Source: Gigaspora rosea
Taxonomy: Eukaryota; Glomeromycota; Glomeromycetes; Diversisporales; Gigasporaceae
Direction: 5' to 3'
Assembly (NCBI GenBank): GCA_003550325.1
Contig: QKWP01000643.1
Coordinates: 43,853-107,852, forward strand
Length of the DNA: 64,000 bases
In this document: positions 11,684-22,849 of the stretch, piece after piece
How the letters are laid out: every line of letters starts with the position of its first letter
Position numbering within the stretch: the stretch's first letter is position 1
Program-made: the position numbers and the translations under genes
The notes under the pieces: model-generated
What the model was told of the DNA's origin: nothing
The model's input: only the letters and a program-made list of their open reading frames with translations
The model's database searches: none

Positions 11684-13233
11684 TAAAGTTGCGGGCGAAA
11701 CCCAAATATTTCGCCAAAACTGAATCTGAAATTTGGGCAATACTAGTTTCGCCCAACATGCAAATTTCCAAAATTTCCGATAAAATCCGTAATTGCCCAT
11801 ATTGAGACTCAATTAGTGATACGGGTCGATGAAAAAATCGCGGGCCGAGGCCGATCCAAAAAAAACTCGGGCCAGTCGACCAGGCCGACCTTTTGCTAGT
11901 GTAATTTTTTCTGATCAGAATCAGTCAATATTTATCTATATTAAACGTGTAAAAAGTCATCAGGTAGTTTTTTATCGAATTCTAGTAATATTAAATGATT
12001 TAATTTTTATTCTTTTTGTCCTTGAGAAAAATTCCAGCATGTTAGCATTTCATGTTGATTGATTGTCTATGTCTCCGAACATTCTTATACTTAGATTATA
12101 TTCACTATTTGCAGTTTATCACCTAAATAATCCAATTCTCTTACATTATTATAAAATGACTAGCCAACTTTTATTTAATTCCTAGCTTGAAATATACTTT
12201 AGAAGATAATCGATTCTAACACTTCTCTTACCAACCGGCCCGGCCCACCAAGGTGCGGGCTGAGGGTCGACCCGCCCATCGACCCGGCCGTTGGGCCAGG
12301 GTCGACCCGTATCACTAGACTCAATCCAAAGAGCCCGAAATTGTCTGAGGCTATGATTGGTCATGTTCAAAAACGTGATCCAATCGTGTGAAATTTTACT
12401 GGTTTATAATTCTGTAATTGATATGTTGATTCAACATTCGCATCTTTGCTACCCAGTTTCAACTACGTTAAACTGATATCAGTATTGAGATTTCATCAGA
12501 TTTGATAACATTATAAACGATTAGATTCATACGTTAAACTGATCCTGCCAAAGCCGATAATCTGTCAAATCTATTAAAAAGTCAATCCACCACGCTTGCT
12601 TTCGCTATATGAATCTAATAGCTTATAATGTTTTCAAATCTGATAGCTCTCAATACCAACAAAATCTGTCCACCATGCATATCAGTTTTTGAGAATTAAT
12701 GTATTCAAATTCGTGAATATTTCACATTACTACTTATGTATGTGTAAAGGCCGTTAATTTAACTGTGCACTTAGAATACATATAAATAATTAGGATTATG
12801 ATGAATCCATTAAAGAATTGAAGGTTTCATTAAAAGATATATACTGTTAAACTTGCAAAAACCGATATGCATGGTGAAAAGATTGAGGGTAATCAAATTT
12901 GAAGACTTATAAATTATTATATTCAAATAGCGGAAACAGGTTGATTAAGTTTTTATTAGATCCGGCAGGTTATCGACTTTGACAGGATCAGTATTTGAAA
13001 TATGCTTTTCAAATTGACATAAATAGACTGTTGAATAGGATAGGCAACACTTTGCGCCACTCATTATTATAGATTTGAATTTCGGATAATATCAGAAATA
13101 TCGGAAGTATTGGATTTTATCAGATTTGTATTGGATTTTCGTCTTGATTTCGGAATTTGGAATTTTTATTTCGGATCACCTTATTAAATCTGAATTATTT
13201 CGGAAACGAAAAACAATTTCGCCCGCAACTTTA
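11684..13233. mobile_element. 1.55 kb hAT-like non-autonomous element
   Basis: Terminal repeats TAAAGTTGCGGGCGAAA (11684) and TTTCGCCCGCAACTTTA (ending 13233) are perfect complements, flanked by the 8-bp duplication CATAGAAT (11676-11683, 13234-13241). The interior contains further foldback blocks, for example GATTTGATAACATTATAAAC near 12498 against its imperfect complement near 12620-12645. No transposase frame was found. A second hAT-type MITE is nested inside. Confidence 0.85.
11814..12317. mobile_element. 504-bp hAT-type MITE nested in larger element
   Basis: The ends TAGTGATACGGGTCGA and TCGACCCGTATCACTA are exact complements. The 8-bp duplication GACTCAAT is present on both sides (11806-11813, 12318-12325). 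The subterminal regions are GC-rich (GGCCGAGGCCGATCC; GACCCGGCCGTTGGGCC), unlike the AT-rich host element. Open frames touching the ends are shadows of these GC-rich arms. Confidence 0.92.
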
Positions 13234-13248
13234 CATAGAATCAAATTG

Positions 13249-13375
13249 GAACGGCCTAAGCATTATTAAAAAAAAGAACAAGACTTTAGGCCACACAAAG
13301 TAAAGTTTTTGTTTAGCATTACCTGCCGACCAAATTTTTCAAAACCCTCAAAAAAATTTTTTTTTGCCCAATTCT
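13249..13375. mobile_element. MITE family G, partial copy
   Basis: CCACACAAAGTAAAGTTTTT then GTTTAGCATTACCTGCCGAC matches the terminal block of the family-G copy at 4.2 kb. The opposite end was not found. Confidence 0.4.
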
Positions 13376-13572
13376 TTTAAAACAAGCATAATAATGTTTA
13401 TTTTAATGATATTTAATGAATATAGTTCGAAACAATCGATATTGATTATCATAAATTAGTATCGGTGGGATGTTCATATATTAGTATTATTATTGATAAG
13501 TCATAAATCATGTATTAGGACGATCCTTGCTGTCGCTAAGCAATAAAAAAAATCATCTGCTTAGAATCAATG

Positions 13573-13665
13573 TAAAGTAGCGTCAGGAGTTTCATCAAGC
13601 GTCAGGGGTTTCATCAATCGTCAAGGATTTAGTCTGACTTGCGTCTGACTAAACCCTTGCATCAT
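13573..13665. repeat. Short direct repeat plus hairpin
   Basis: A GCGTCAGG-GTTTCATCAA block occurs twice (about 13580 and 13598). It is followed by a hairpin, TCAAGGATTTAGTCTGAC against GTCTGACTAAACCCTTG, at 13620-13661. It is probably a fragment of a foldback element; no gene. Confidence 0.45.
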
Positions 13666-13832
13666 CGCAGGCCACCTAGGAGAAAGGGCTACGATCCAAA
13701 AGATTAGTAAGAGATATCATTGGCTACAAAATTCATTGTGTCAGGCATCATTAGATCAAATTAAGATTGATTGTATAAAGTATCGTAATTGTGATGAATG
13801 GATGATGATAAAAGAGCATAAGATAATGAGTA

Positions 13833-14576
13833 CAGTCTGACCTCTCTATAGTCACACCCCATATAGTCACACCTCTATATAAGCACCCAATATTGTGCAA
13901 TGGACTTAAAATATAGTAAAAAACCTCATTATAGTCACATATCACTTATAATCACTATCACCAAAAAATTTTGATTTTTTTATCCATTTTATTAATAAAA
14001 AACCTCGTTATAGTCACCAATTATTACTAAATATAGATTATAAAATCTGATTGGCCATATTTATATTCATGTTTATTTAAAATATTCTATTAAAAATTCT
14101 TAGTGGTTTGACAGCAAATAACTTTTGATGCAGTGGTCCGATTTGGATGAAACAACTACCAAAATGTTCATCTCGATGTGACGATTCTAATGAGCACTAG
14201 ATCGTTAAAATCGGGTCACACGATCCTGAGATCGTTAAGGATTTGTATCACTTTACATGTTTAAAAATTGATTAAATTTAAACATCTGAGTGAAAAATCT
14301 TTAAAGATCTTAGCATTTTGTAATTAGATTTGGATGATTGTGGACTCTTTAGAATCGTTTCATTGAGCCCAACACTCTGGTAGTTGTTTTATCCAAATTG
14401 GGCCACTGGTTCAAGAGTTATCACTATCAAACGGTTTAAATTTTTTAATACACAAATACATTACTTATTGGCTTTTGGTCACGTGACCATAACAAGGTAT
14501 TTTATTTATAGTCACACCTCTATACAATCACCAAAAGAGGCGCGACGGACTTGGTGATTATAGAGAGGTCAGACTG
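13833..14576. mobile_element. 744-bp pogo/Tigger-like non-autonomous element
   Basis: The ends CAGTCTGACCTCTCTATAGT and its complement (TATAGAGAGGTCAGACTG) resemble pogo-type terminal repeats, and TA flanks both sides. ACCTC-TATAGTCAC motifs recur subterminally (13860, 13922, 14000, 14510). The interior is a long imperfect foldback: GGTCCGATTTGGATGAAACA (about 14135) pairs with GTTTTATCCAAATTGGGCC (about 14385). No transposase is encoded. Confidence 0.82.
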
Positions 14577-14769
14577 TATATATAATGTTTATTAAGAGAA
14601 AATAATGTAAATGATGCAAGCGATTACAATATAAAGGCAAAGTAAATAGATAACATATATATACAGTAAAGTAAAAAATCATTATTCATACCTATATTCG
14701 TAGTACCTGACCAGTAAACTATATTTGGCAAGCAGGATAAAGATTAATATTGGAGGTTTACGATTGCTA

Positions 14770-15300
14770 CTATTTTATTCCGTAATAAAGTAAAACTTCT
14801 ATAAGTGCACGTAGGGCCAAATTTTAACACTATGAACTTAGAAAACTATACGTAGTAAAAAGTGCAATTATGGAGGATATATATATATATATGGACCTGA
14901 AATGCATTTATAAAGAAGATAATAAAAGTGAAATTATGGAAACTATATATATTTTGGACCTAAAAGTCAAAATTTATTAATAAGTATATATAATTATATG
15001 CCAACCACACTAACTTGTCACTTATTTGGATATTTGAATAATTGGGTAATAATTTATCGGCCATAACCGGTTATTTAACCGTGTGATCGACTGCGGTCAA
15101 CCAGCTATGGGGATTAACCGATAATGACCGACCGAACCCATCCCTAGTAGTAACCGCGGTTCAGGACCGTCCAGTCCAAACGATCCAAGCAAAATAGATG
15201 TTTTTTTTATTAGTATTTTATTTTTAAAGTACTATTTATAAAACTCACTTATAGGCTTTTCAATAAGAGTATACAAATTATTGGCTCTTCTAAAATTCAT
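14770..15300. other. Fragments of pogo-like repeats, no gene
   Basis: AAAACTTCTATAAGTGCACG (14790-14809) and nearby GTGCAATTATGGAGG and GTGAAATTATGGA resemble internal motifs of pogo-like MITEs, but no end pair was found. The rest is AT-rich with no supported gene. Confidence 0.4.
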
Positions 15301-15315
15301 GATTTTGAAAATTTA

Positions 15316-15517
15316 TGTCGCGGCTGAAGCTGGAAACGGTTAAAGCTGGGAATTTTAATTATTTTAATATAAAATTTTCTAAAATTTTTGGGGTGCATTT
15401 TCTTAGCTTTTTTTTAACGGTTAGGTTAGGATTTGGTTAGTTTTGATACTAAAAGGGCATAACTAGATTTTGGTAGAATTTATAATTTTAAATCAATTTC
15501 CAGCTTCAGCCGCGACA
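15316..15517. mobile_element. MITE family B, copy 2
   Basis: The ends TGTCGCGGCTGAAGCTGGAA and TTCCAGCTTCAGCCGCGACA are complementary over about 20 bp. Flanking pentamers are ATTTA and ATTTT, an imperfect 5-bp duplication. A GGTTAGGTTAGGATTTGG core lies near 15419. Confidence 0.85.
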
Positions 15518-15987
15518 ATTTTTGACTGTGGGACCGATTAACATTCCTGGTCAGGCCTTTCTAAGTGCAATCCTCTGAATAACAAATGCAATCAGATCTT
15601 TCTAAGTACAACCACCCTAAATGTAACTCCTGTACAACTTTTATTCTGGCCAACTATACAACGGGAAAGTTTCATCACCATCAAAAATCAGACAGTTTAT
15701 TCATCACATAAATATACTCAAAGATTTATTCATATTAATAATTCATAAGTTGAAATAAACGATTTACTTTATAAATTATTTGTACTATTAAATCAGTAAC
15801 GATATATGAAAAATAATTCAAATCTGTTATGATATAAGAAAGTAATCAGTAAACCCTTGATACAAAGAAGTTTTGTAAAAAAATTTCGTCATAAAATCAA
15901 CCACCTCCTTATATCAAGAGTTACTTTGTTTTAATACACTAAAATATTTGTTATATAAAAAGAAAAATAAATGAATAAAAAGGGACT

Positions 15988-18147
15988 TTACAGCATTTTA
16001 TTAGGATTGATTGGGCCGTCGCCAAATTTCTCTACTGAATCAGAAGTGACTTGATTGTCACCTAAATTCTCCGATGCATCAACTAATTGGTCATCTTTAT
16101 TACTATCATTCTGTTTGATATCCAGAACGTCTACCTTTTCTCCAGGTAAGAATCCTCTATTTATAGTTAGATCTAGTGTTTTTGCAAGTTCTTTAAAAGC
16201 CTCATGAATTGAGTCGATCTTTATCAAATTGATCAGTTAATAATCATCAAATCATTTGGGAAAAACAAATATATGATAATGTTACCTTTTCTGGATTACG
16301 TGCATATATGCGAACAATTTTTTCTTCATACTGTTTAGGAAAAGATATCTAATCTCGTCAGGTTCAAGTTTGATTACTTCTAATTTTTTTTTATAATTTT
16401 TTTTATAAAATTTAACAGCTTCTACGGGATTATTTTCTCCTTTTGCATAATTCAAATCTTGCCAATCAACAATTATGTCCTCTTCCTTTAAATTCTTTCC
16501 ATAATTAGCAATTTTACATTCGTTGAGATTTTCCTAATGAAAATTGGCAATGTCATTATGAATGTGAAAGGATTTTATGTAAACGTTTTGCAATGAAAAA
16601 GAAAGCAAGTTACTTTCGTAATGCCTTTTCTATTTTTTGGGATTAAACACTCATTCACGAATTTGTATAATTTCCTCTGTCTAATCCGTTTGACGATTTT
16701 TCTTGAATCTTCTAATTCCTAAACATAATAATTGATTAGAATATTAAATTATTATTAATGAAAACCAATATATTCAGACATTAAATACTGTTTGATTTGA
16801 ATATTCTATTTCGTATAAAATAGAATCGTTCAATTTGATATATAGTTCAGGATCTTTGATTATCTCTTCAAAATGATATTTTGAATTTGCTTTCACAAGC
16901 GCGTCTCTTATCATAAAATTAATTGCTCTGGCTAAAATTAATATTGGTCAATAATTGCTCAATTGTAACTATAAAATCAACAATTTGTCATCTGTGATAA
17001 CATACTGACGCGATGGTTATATATTCTCTTGTGCAAGAAATACCGTGTGTGGAACATTTCATAAATGTTCACGCACTCCTTATGATAGTACATTATTTGA
17101 TCATCCTTAACATAAGCAAATTTCATCAATCGTGAAGAATCAAATAGTGATTTTCTTCCTAAATAATAACAATCTCGTGCGAGGTAATCAAATTTGTCAA
17201 CATCAATAGAGTTGCGACTATTAGAGACAATATCAAATAGGTACGGGGATCTATCACTTTTTCTAGACAATAGATTATTATTAGGATAAATTCATGTCGT
17301 ATATTTAAATATAAAAAAATAACTCACTTTTGATCACCTCGAATAAGTGCCTTGATAAAATCCAAGTCATCTGTGCCTAGTTCAATGGAAGGCGGTTTCG
17401 GGCTTTCATAAAGGTGATCAAGCATCATTTCGGATGCATCTTCATGTTTCCATTTAATTTTACCATGACTGCAATTAATATAATTAATATGATAGATTTT
17501 GTATGGTTTCGGTTATTAACTAAATGCTTGATAATGTTCTTGTTAAACCTACTTTAACACTTTTCCTAGTTCCGGAATAACTTCATGATCAAATACATGA
17601 CTAAATGGCCCATGTCCTGTTGAATGAATATAAATAATGGTGAATTATATTGTGTTAAAAATTTAATTTTTTTAATACATGTGGAAACCAAATTTAAGCC
17701 TACCCAAATCGTGGCACAAAGCAGCCAAAGTTACACACTCAAGATCTTTATCCTGTTTGCTAATACCTTCTTGTTCATATAATTTTTTGGTTAAGGTATA
17801 AGCAAGATGTGCAGTTCCTATAATGATTTATCCTTTAGTCTTTTAAATTCTTTGATGAAAAAAAAAAATGAAAATTCCTATTTTTACCTAAACTATGCTC
17901 AAAACGATTGTGGCATGCGCCTGGAAAAACATAATAACTAGCTCCTAATTGCTTAATATCTCGCAATCTTTGGAATTCTTCTGTATCTATAAATTCCACC
18001 GCCCACTTTTTAAATGTCATATACCCCTATTAAAGAACATACGTTAAATAAAAACTAATTATTTATTAAATTTCTTTATTTTTTTATTTATTATGCAATA
18101 AATTTTACATGGATAGGATCGTTAATAAGTTTCTCCTCTTGAAACAT
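15988..18147 (-). CDS. SAMHD1-like HD-domain dNTP triphosphohydrolase, ten exons
   Basis: Family members hydrolyse dNTPs to deoxynucleoside plus triphosphate and help set dNTP pools. Exons, 5' to 3', that keep phase: 18147-18109, 18026-17888, 17817-17704, 17616-17553, 17468-17328, 17262-17006, 16931-16789, 16718-16614, 16533-16286, 16218-15988; all introns are GT..AG and short. The predicted protein is about 493 residues and begins [18 protein letters not shown]-superfamily motifs are intact: [21 protein letters not shown] (the HD pair), WKHED and [11 protein letters not shown] (metal-binding Asp). [15 protein letters not shown] matches the segment carrying allosteric residues in SAMHD1. No SAM domain precedes it. 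One base appears missing near 16342 (exon 9 is 248 nt; frame would need 249), shifting the reading frame before YARNPEK. This is either an assembly error or a broken C-terminal region. Confidence 0.9.
16335..16348 (-). other. Single-base frameshift in HD-domain gene
   Basis: On the minus strand the frame ending EPDEIRY and the frame resuming [16 protein letters not shown] are offset by one base at a short T-run. Both halves read well as SAMHD1-type sequence, so a 1-nt loss is the simplest explanation. Confidence 0.75.
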
Positions 18148-18239
18148 TGTAAATGACGGTTAAACAATATGATTGATGAACTTATTATATATCTGATATC
18201 TGTATATTGTATACATACGTACGTGCTTACATAAACTTA

Positions 18240-18350
18240 TTGTTGTAATACTCAAAGGGGGTCAAATTAAAATGAAACTAAGCCTAATTTATCGGTATAT
18301 CATGAATAAGACGATAAATTTGGCTTATACTGAAACGTGACAAACTCTTA
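18240..18350. repeat. Short hairpin/MITE-like sequence
   Basis: AAGCCTAATTTATCG (about 18280) pairs with CGATAAATTTGGCTT (about 18312). The flanks TTAAAATGAAACT and ACTGAAACGTGACA loosely resemble a diverged member of MITE family B. There is no gene. Confidence 0.35.
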
Positions 18351-18656
18351 CTAGAGTAGTGATCCGAGTGACTATTTTATGCAAATATTATTTAATGGTG
18401 TACAGTATCCGAATCAGATATTAGATCAGTCAAATATTATCCATTGTCTTTTTACGGACATCCTGATTGATAAATTTAATTATTTGTTTGTTCAAGGTGA
18501 ATTTTTTATATTGATCGATAAAAAATATTATTCATTTTGAAAAAGCTCTGGGAAATTGATTAATTTTGCATGTTTTCCTAATTAATTACTGTTTAATACT
18601 TCGATTTTACATATTGAATATGATATCCATCTACCATTTGTTTATGACATTCTTAC

Positions 18657-18790
18657 TGATAAAATGTCCATACCAAACCAGTCTTTTTTTAATATATCCA
18701 ATTGAACAGTTTCTTCTTCAGAAGTTTCATTAATTTCGTTCGAATTGGAACTCGAAATCAAATATACATCTTCATTTGTTGGAGGAGAAC
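18657..18790 (-). pseudogene. Possible exon remnant, unknown product
   Basis: The minus strand reads as an acidic, Ser/Glu/Asn-rich peptide (NEINETSEEETVQLDILKKD, then WFGMDIL) ending at a GTAAGA donor-like site at 18656. Its amino-acid make-up is more protein-like than its surroundings, but no start codon or upstream acceptor was found. It could be a lost 5' exon of the HD-domain gene or a fragment of another gene. I do not recognise it. Confidence 0.25.
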
Positions 18791-18799
18791 ATTTTTAAT

Positions 18800-19515
18800 G
18801 AAAGCGTTAAATAATAACAATTAGAAAAAAAAATTAAATGGTTCATCAGTACAGTCACTGATTAACAAAAAAAACCCCGATAATTAACGAAATATCAAAA
18901 TCTATCGAATATAATTCCTTTTAGACAGTTTATTTAATATCCGTTTAGGATCGCATAATTATCCGGTAGTTAGGATTTTAAAGCTACAGATCACTACTTT
19001 GATTCTTATAAATAACCCAAAAATTCTGAATTGGAATCATCAGAGCTGGAATGACATTACGCAATACTAGCAGCCACGTATGACTATAATAAAATTATCA
19101 ATTTGTAATTTTATTAATGAAAGAAAAAAATCATGCGAAATTAATCAATTCCGGCTAGATTAAGATTCGGATTCATTCCGGTTGGAAATTTTAAGGTCTT
19201 TCTTCTGCGTGTTGGTGTGAAACATTATCATAGCAGGAAGATCTATATATTGTTACTGGTGTTCTACTTAGCCAGAAATGGAAATCATAAATTTGTAAAC
19301 GATAAATAAGGTTCCAATCGCATGGAAGTGCTACATTATAAAGTTGCAAAACAAAATCTTAAATAAATAATGAATTTAATAATTAATTTAACTATTTTTA
19401 AAACCCACTAACCGAAACCGACCGATGAGTTTCAAATTAATAATGACAATGACAAAGCAATAATTGTGTAACATACAAGCATAAGTTCGGGATGGGCAAT
19501 TAGGATTTACTTATT
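18800..19515. other. No supported gene
   Basis: Short minus-strand peptides such as SSSDDSNSEFLGYL (about 19010-19050) look faintly coding, but stops interrupt every frame. This may be a decayed gene. Confidence 0.3.
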
Positions 19516-19517
19516 TT

Positions 19518-19720
19518 GGGGATGTCTAAAGTCGTGTCCAGGTAAGGGTAGTCTGGGTAGGTTTAAAACGTATAGTCAAATTGTCATCCGGTCATTTTTT
19601 ATTAATTATCCGAGATAGGATTAGACTCTTGTTTCCTATATTTCACTTTTTTTTCCTCTTCGTACGATCAAACAAACAATTTTATGTGTTATATGCCACG
19701 TGATTGGGCACGACGTTAGA
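19518..19720. mobile_element. MITE family A, copy 2 (degenerate)
   Basis: The left end GGGGATGTCTAAAGTCGTGT closely matches copy 3, and the right end near 19705-19720 (GGGCACGACGTTAGA) is its imperfect complement. The interior shares GTAAGGGTAGTCTGGG and TTAGACTCTTGTTTCCT with copy 3. The target duplication is not clear. Confidence 0.6.
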
Positions 19721-20034
19721 TTAAGGTGCTAATGGATGCGAATTATGTGAATTAGATTTTAATGGATTGGATTTACCTGTACTAGATTTAGTACATGATT
19801 AAAACTAGATTATCTACAAATTTTTAAAATTAACTATACTATTAAATATTTTTTTATAACAGATAATATTTTAACTTCTGGTCTATTTGTAAAAAAAGCT
19901 AATAGTTTTAAATATATTTTTAAATGTTACAAATTTTTTTTTAACTTGGCAATTTCTCGTTTAACCTAATTTTTATAGTATTTATTAGTAATTTTATAAA
20001 ATATTTTTAGTTATAAAAAAATTTTTTTATTAAA

Positions 20035-20257
20035 TGTCGGGGATGATGCTGAAATCAGAGGATGCTGAAATTTTGATCTATTTTGATATGAAATTTTAAA
20101 ATTTTTTGGTCTTTTTTCGTTTTTGTCTTATAGGGTTAGGGTAAGGTTTGGGTTAGATTTGATATTTAAAGAGTATATGTGGATTTTAGCAAGGCTTATA
20201 GTTTCAAATCGAGACCCCAAATTTCAGCATCATCCGATTTCAGCATCATCCCCGACA
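20035..20257. mobile_element. MITE family B, copy 3 (5-bp TSD)
   Basis: The ends TGTCGGGGATGATGCTGAAA and TTTCAGCATCATCCCCGACA are near-perfect complements, flanked by TTAAA on both sides (20030-20034, 20258-20262). The core AGGGTTAGGGTAAGGTTTGG lies at about 20132. GAGTATATGTGGATTTTAGC is shared with other copies. Confidence 0.9.
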
Positions 20258-20323
20258 TTAAATAAATTGAGATTTTCTTAATATCATCCCGGATGGTTTC
20301 ACTAATCCCATGTCATATATATG

Positions 20324-20661
20324 GGGTGTTACGTATTAAAACAGCCCTTTTTTGCAATTTTTTGAAAAATGAGTTTTCATTAGATTTATATGAATTTTGA
20401 CATGATCGATATTTTTTAATTGAAAGTTGATTTGCATAATAAAAATTCAAGATAATTGTAAAAGAAAATTACACGAGGCCGCGTAAGACCAACACATCAC
20501 GAGATTACCCAATAGTCACCTGTTACATTCAACCAATCAAAATCGTGAAATTTAATTAATCCCGGATCAGTCCGAAAATCAAAACAAATGATTAAACTCA
20601 ATTATCTCAAAATAAAATATATAAGATATGTAAAAAAGGGCTGTTTTAATACGTAACACCC
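20324..20661. mobile_element. 338-bp TIR element
   Basis: GGGTGTTACGTATTAAAACA followed by GCCCTTTTTT at 20324 is mirrored by AAAAAAGGGCTGTTTTAATA then CGTAACACCC ending at 20661, about 30 bp of perfect inverted repeat. Its interior (CCCGGATCAGTCCG, near 20562) recalls MITE family A. No convincing target duplication was seen. Confidence 0.8.
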
Positions 20662-20699
20662 AATATAACCGATGTCGATCATTAGTAATAATTGTGACC

Positions 20700-21223
20700 A
20701 CAGGTAGGAACGTCCCAAATAAGGAAATGATGATCCTGATCACGCATATTAGTTTAGCCAATTAAAATTGTAAATTTTTATCATGTGAAAAGATCACATG
20801 TTGATTAGCCAATCAAATCGTAAATTTTTTATAAAATGAAAAAAACGAAATTTAATAAAATTTATTAAAATTTATAGCTAAAGCTCAAAAAAATTCCCGT
20901 TAAATGTTAATGTTAGATAAGCAAGTATTTATTAATTTAAATCGGGATTATTGGTCTTTTTATAATATTTATTTTCATATATTTACAAAATCTTAATATT
21001 TAATTCTACATCTAATTTATGTCTAATTCTACGTCTAATCCTATATCTAATCCTACATCTATTCAAATTTCTAATATCTTATACCATACTATCTTACACA
21101 ACTATCATTCTAATTAGAAATCTCTGCGATTTTAATATATCTTATCCATAAATTTCTTATCGTATTATAAAAGCACCTACAATAATATTATTAATAAATC
21201 ACATAGTTAATTAACATTATTCA
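20700..21223. other. AT-rich DNA, no gene
   Basis: Contains a short hexamer-like repeat, TCTAATTCTACG / TCTAATCCTACAT, at about 21002-21060. No coding or RNA feature is supported. Confidence 0.5.
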
Positions 21224-21239
21224 TATACTTCCAATTTTT
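21224..21239 (+). repeat. Target-site duplication of SINE, left copy
   Basis: TATACTTCCAATTTTT, identical to 22253-22268 on the far side of the element. Confidence 0.9.
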
Positions 21240-22252
21240 TTTTTTGGTGTCAAAGTGCCCACTTTGGGAATTGGCTTTTATTCAAAATATTTTAGACTAC
21301 GGCCCCTACATGGAGGATGCCGACATTCGTACATTGATGAGAGTACAACTAGCCTCACCTGCAACTTTTGGTTGCCTATTTAAGTAGCCACCCGAAGGTC
21401 CTACTCTAGCTGCCATACCTGCAACCCACGTACTGGCATTGCCTATTTAAACCTCTGATCTTCTGTCCTCCTACCAGTCGATCTTGTGTCACCGGCACAG
21501 CCACCAGCTACTAAACCTGGAGTTCGTACTGGATACGAGCTGCACCCTTAGGACTAGTTTATCCTCAGTGGGAAACTTGGTAGAGTGTTTTCCCATCCCA
21601 CGCAGGTATCACCTACTCTTCAGTAGCAACCAGGGATTACCCTAGTCATTATCTACTTCTGCTCTTGTAAAGTTCACATGACCCCAGTACTGCCTCGTTC
21701 CTCTTTCAGTATTTTTCCCCCAGAACCTTCTTTCCTCCGGTTGCTTCCCTACTTCCAATCCGAGGACCCGGAATGGTTGGGCTGCCCTGGCGAACCCAGG
21801 GACTCCCATCCCCTGGTACATGATTCACAACACATGTCCTTTTCTTCGGTGCGACCCCAGCGGTCCAGTTGGTAGGGTCCGCCATAACTCTTTTGTCATA
21901 AGCTCACTTCCGGTTAGTCCGAACCGGTCAGTTCCCGTCCGATTCCTGTTTAGGTACCATCGAAAGTCAGCTACCTCTTTACTTGGGTCCTGCCAAGTAT
22001 GGTTCCCTGTTGTTCTACGGTTCTGTGTGTAATACAGTGCCTGAGCTCACCAGGATCTATATGCCACAGCGAACCTGGGGCTCCCAATATGAGTTGGTGT
22101 AACCTAGGAAACATCCAAGCTCAGAGTCCAGATTACCATAACGCAGATAAATTATTTCAAAATCGTCTCCAGTGGGATTTGAACTCTATACCTTTTGTTA
22201 CAGCTACTTGGGGGGTGACAACAAACCAACTACACTATGTCGCCACACCCCT
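21240..22252 (-). mobile_element. tRNA-headed SINE, ~1 kb, complete
   Basis: A GC-richer insert is bounded by perfect 16-bp duplications (21224-21239, 22253-22268). Read on the minus strand it starts near 22252 with a tRNA-like head: a pol III A-box-like TAGTGTAGTTGG (22227-22238) and a B-box-like GAGTTCAAATCCC (22174-22186). It ends in poly-A (poly-T at 21235-21245 on the plus strand). The body is about 900 bp with no convincing protein; overlapping plus-strand frames are shadows. At 1 kb it is long for a SINE. Transcription would use pol III, with mobility supplied by a LINE in trans. A TTTT lies just after the B box (22158-22161, minus) and could weaken full-length pol III transcription. 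A diverged partial copy is at about 47.5 kb. Confidence 0.85.
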
Positions 22253-22268
22253 TATACTTCCAATTTTT
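22253..22268 (+). repeat. Target-site duplication of SINE, right copy
   Basis: TATACTTCCAATTTTT, the second half of the 16-bp duplication. Confidence 0.9.
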
Positions 22269-22641
22269 AAAGATATTTATGCAAAACGTAAAATAAAAAA
22301 AATATACAAACTAATTTTTCCTCTATATTAACGTTATTAAAATTTTTTTACGTTTTTTTTGTTCAACACAAACGATTTTGTCAACTTAATGATCATAATT
22401 TACTTATAACTTTGGTAAGTAAAGTATAATATGAAGGTCAAGGGATTAAGAGGGATTAAGCTGTTATTCTTGTAGTACAGCACAAAAATTTCAAGTTATT
22501 TAGTACACTTGGCTGGTTCATAGATGAGATAATCTACCTGAGCTTCCGAAAAAAGTACTGTAAAACATATAAAAAAAATTCTGAATCAATTGTGTAATGA
22601 TCTACAAACTTGGGGCACTCGGGACCTTCTTACCTTGAAAT

Positions 22642-22849
22642 TGTGACAGATTAAAATGAAATCGGATTAAACCGAAATTTTTCTATTTTTTAAGCAAAAT
22701 TTTAAAATTTTTTAAAGGAAATTTTTGGGGTTTTTTTAGCATTAGGGTTAGGGTTTAGGGTTAGGATTATTAATAAACGAGTATATGTGGGTTTTATAAG
22801 CTTTAAAGGTAAGCAAGAGAGGTCCCCAGTTTCATTTTAATCTGCTACA
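22642..22849. mobile_element. MITE family B, copy 4 (degenerate ends)
   Basis: TGTGACAGATTAAAATGAAA at the left is mirrored by TTTCATTTTAATCTGCTACA at the right. The core TTAGGGTTAGGGTTTAGGG (about 22741) and the following GAGTATATGTGGGTTTTA match copy 3. The termini differ more from the family than those of the other copies. Confidence 0.75.

Noticed and set aside
22165..22250. A functional tRNA gene on the minus strand
   Set aside because: A and B boxes are present, but the acceptor stem does not pair and no convincing anticodon arm forms; it is the head of a SINE.
21678..22331. Three overlapping plus-strand open frames of 65-110 codons
   Set aside because: They lie inside the SINE, opposite to its transcription sense, overlap each other in different frames and resemble no protein; the GC-rich composition explains their length.
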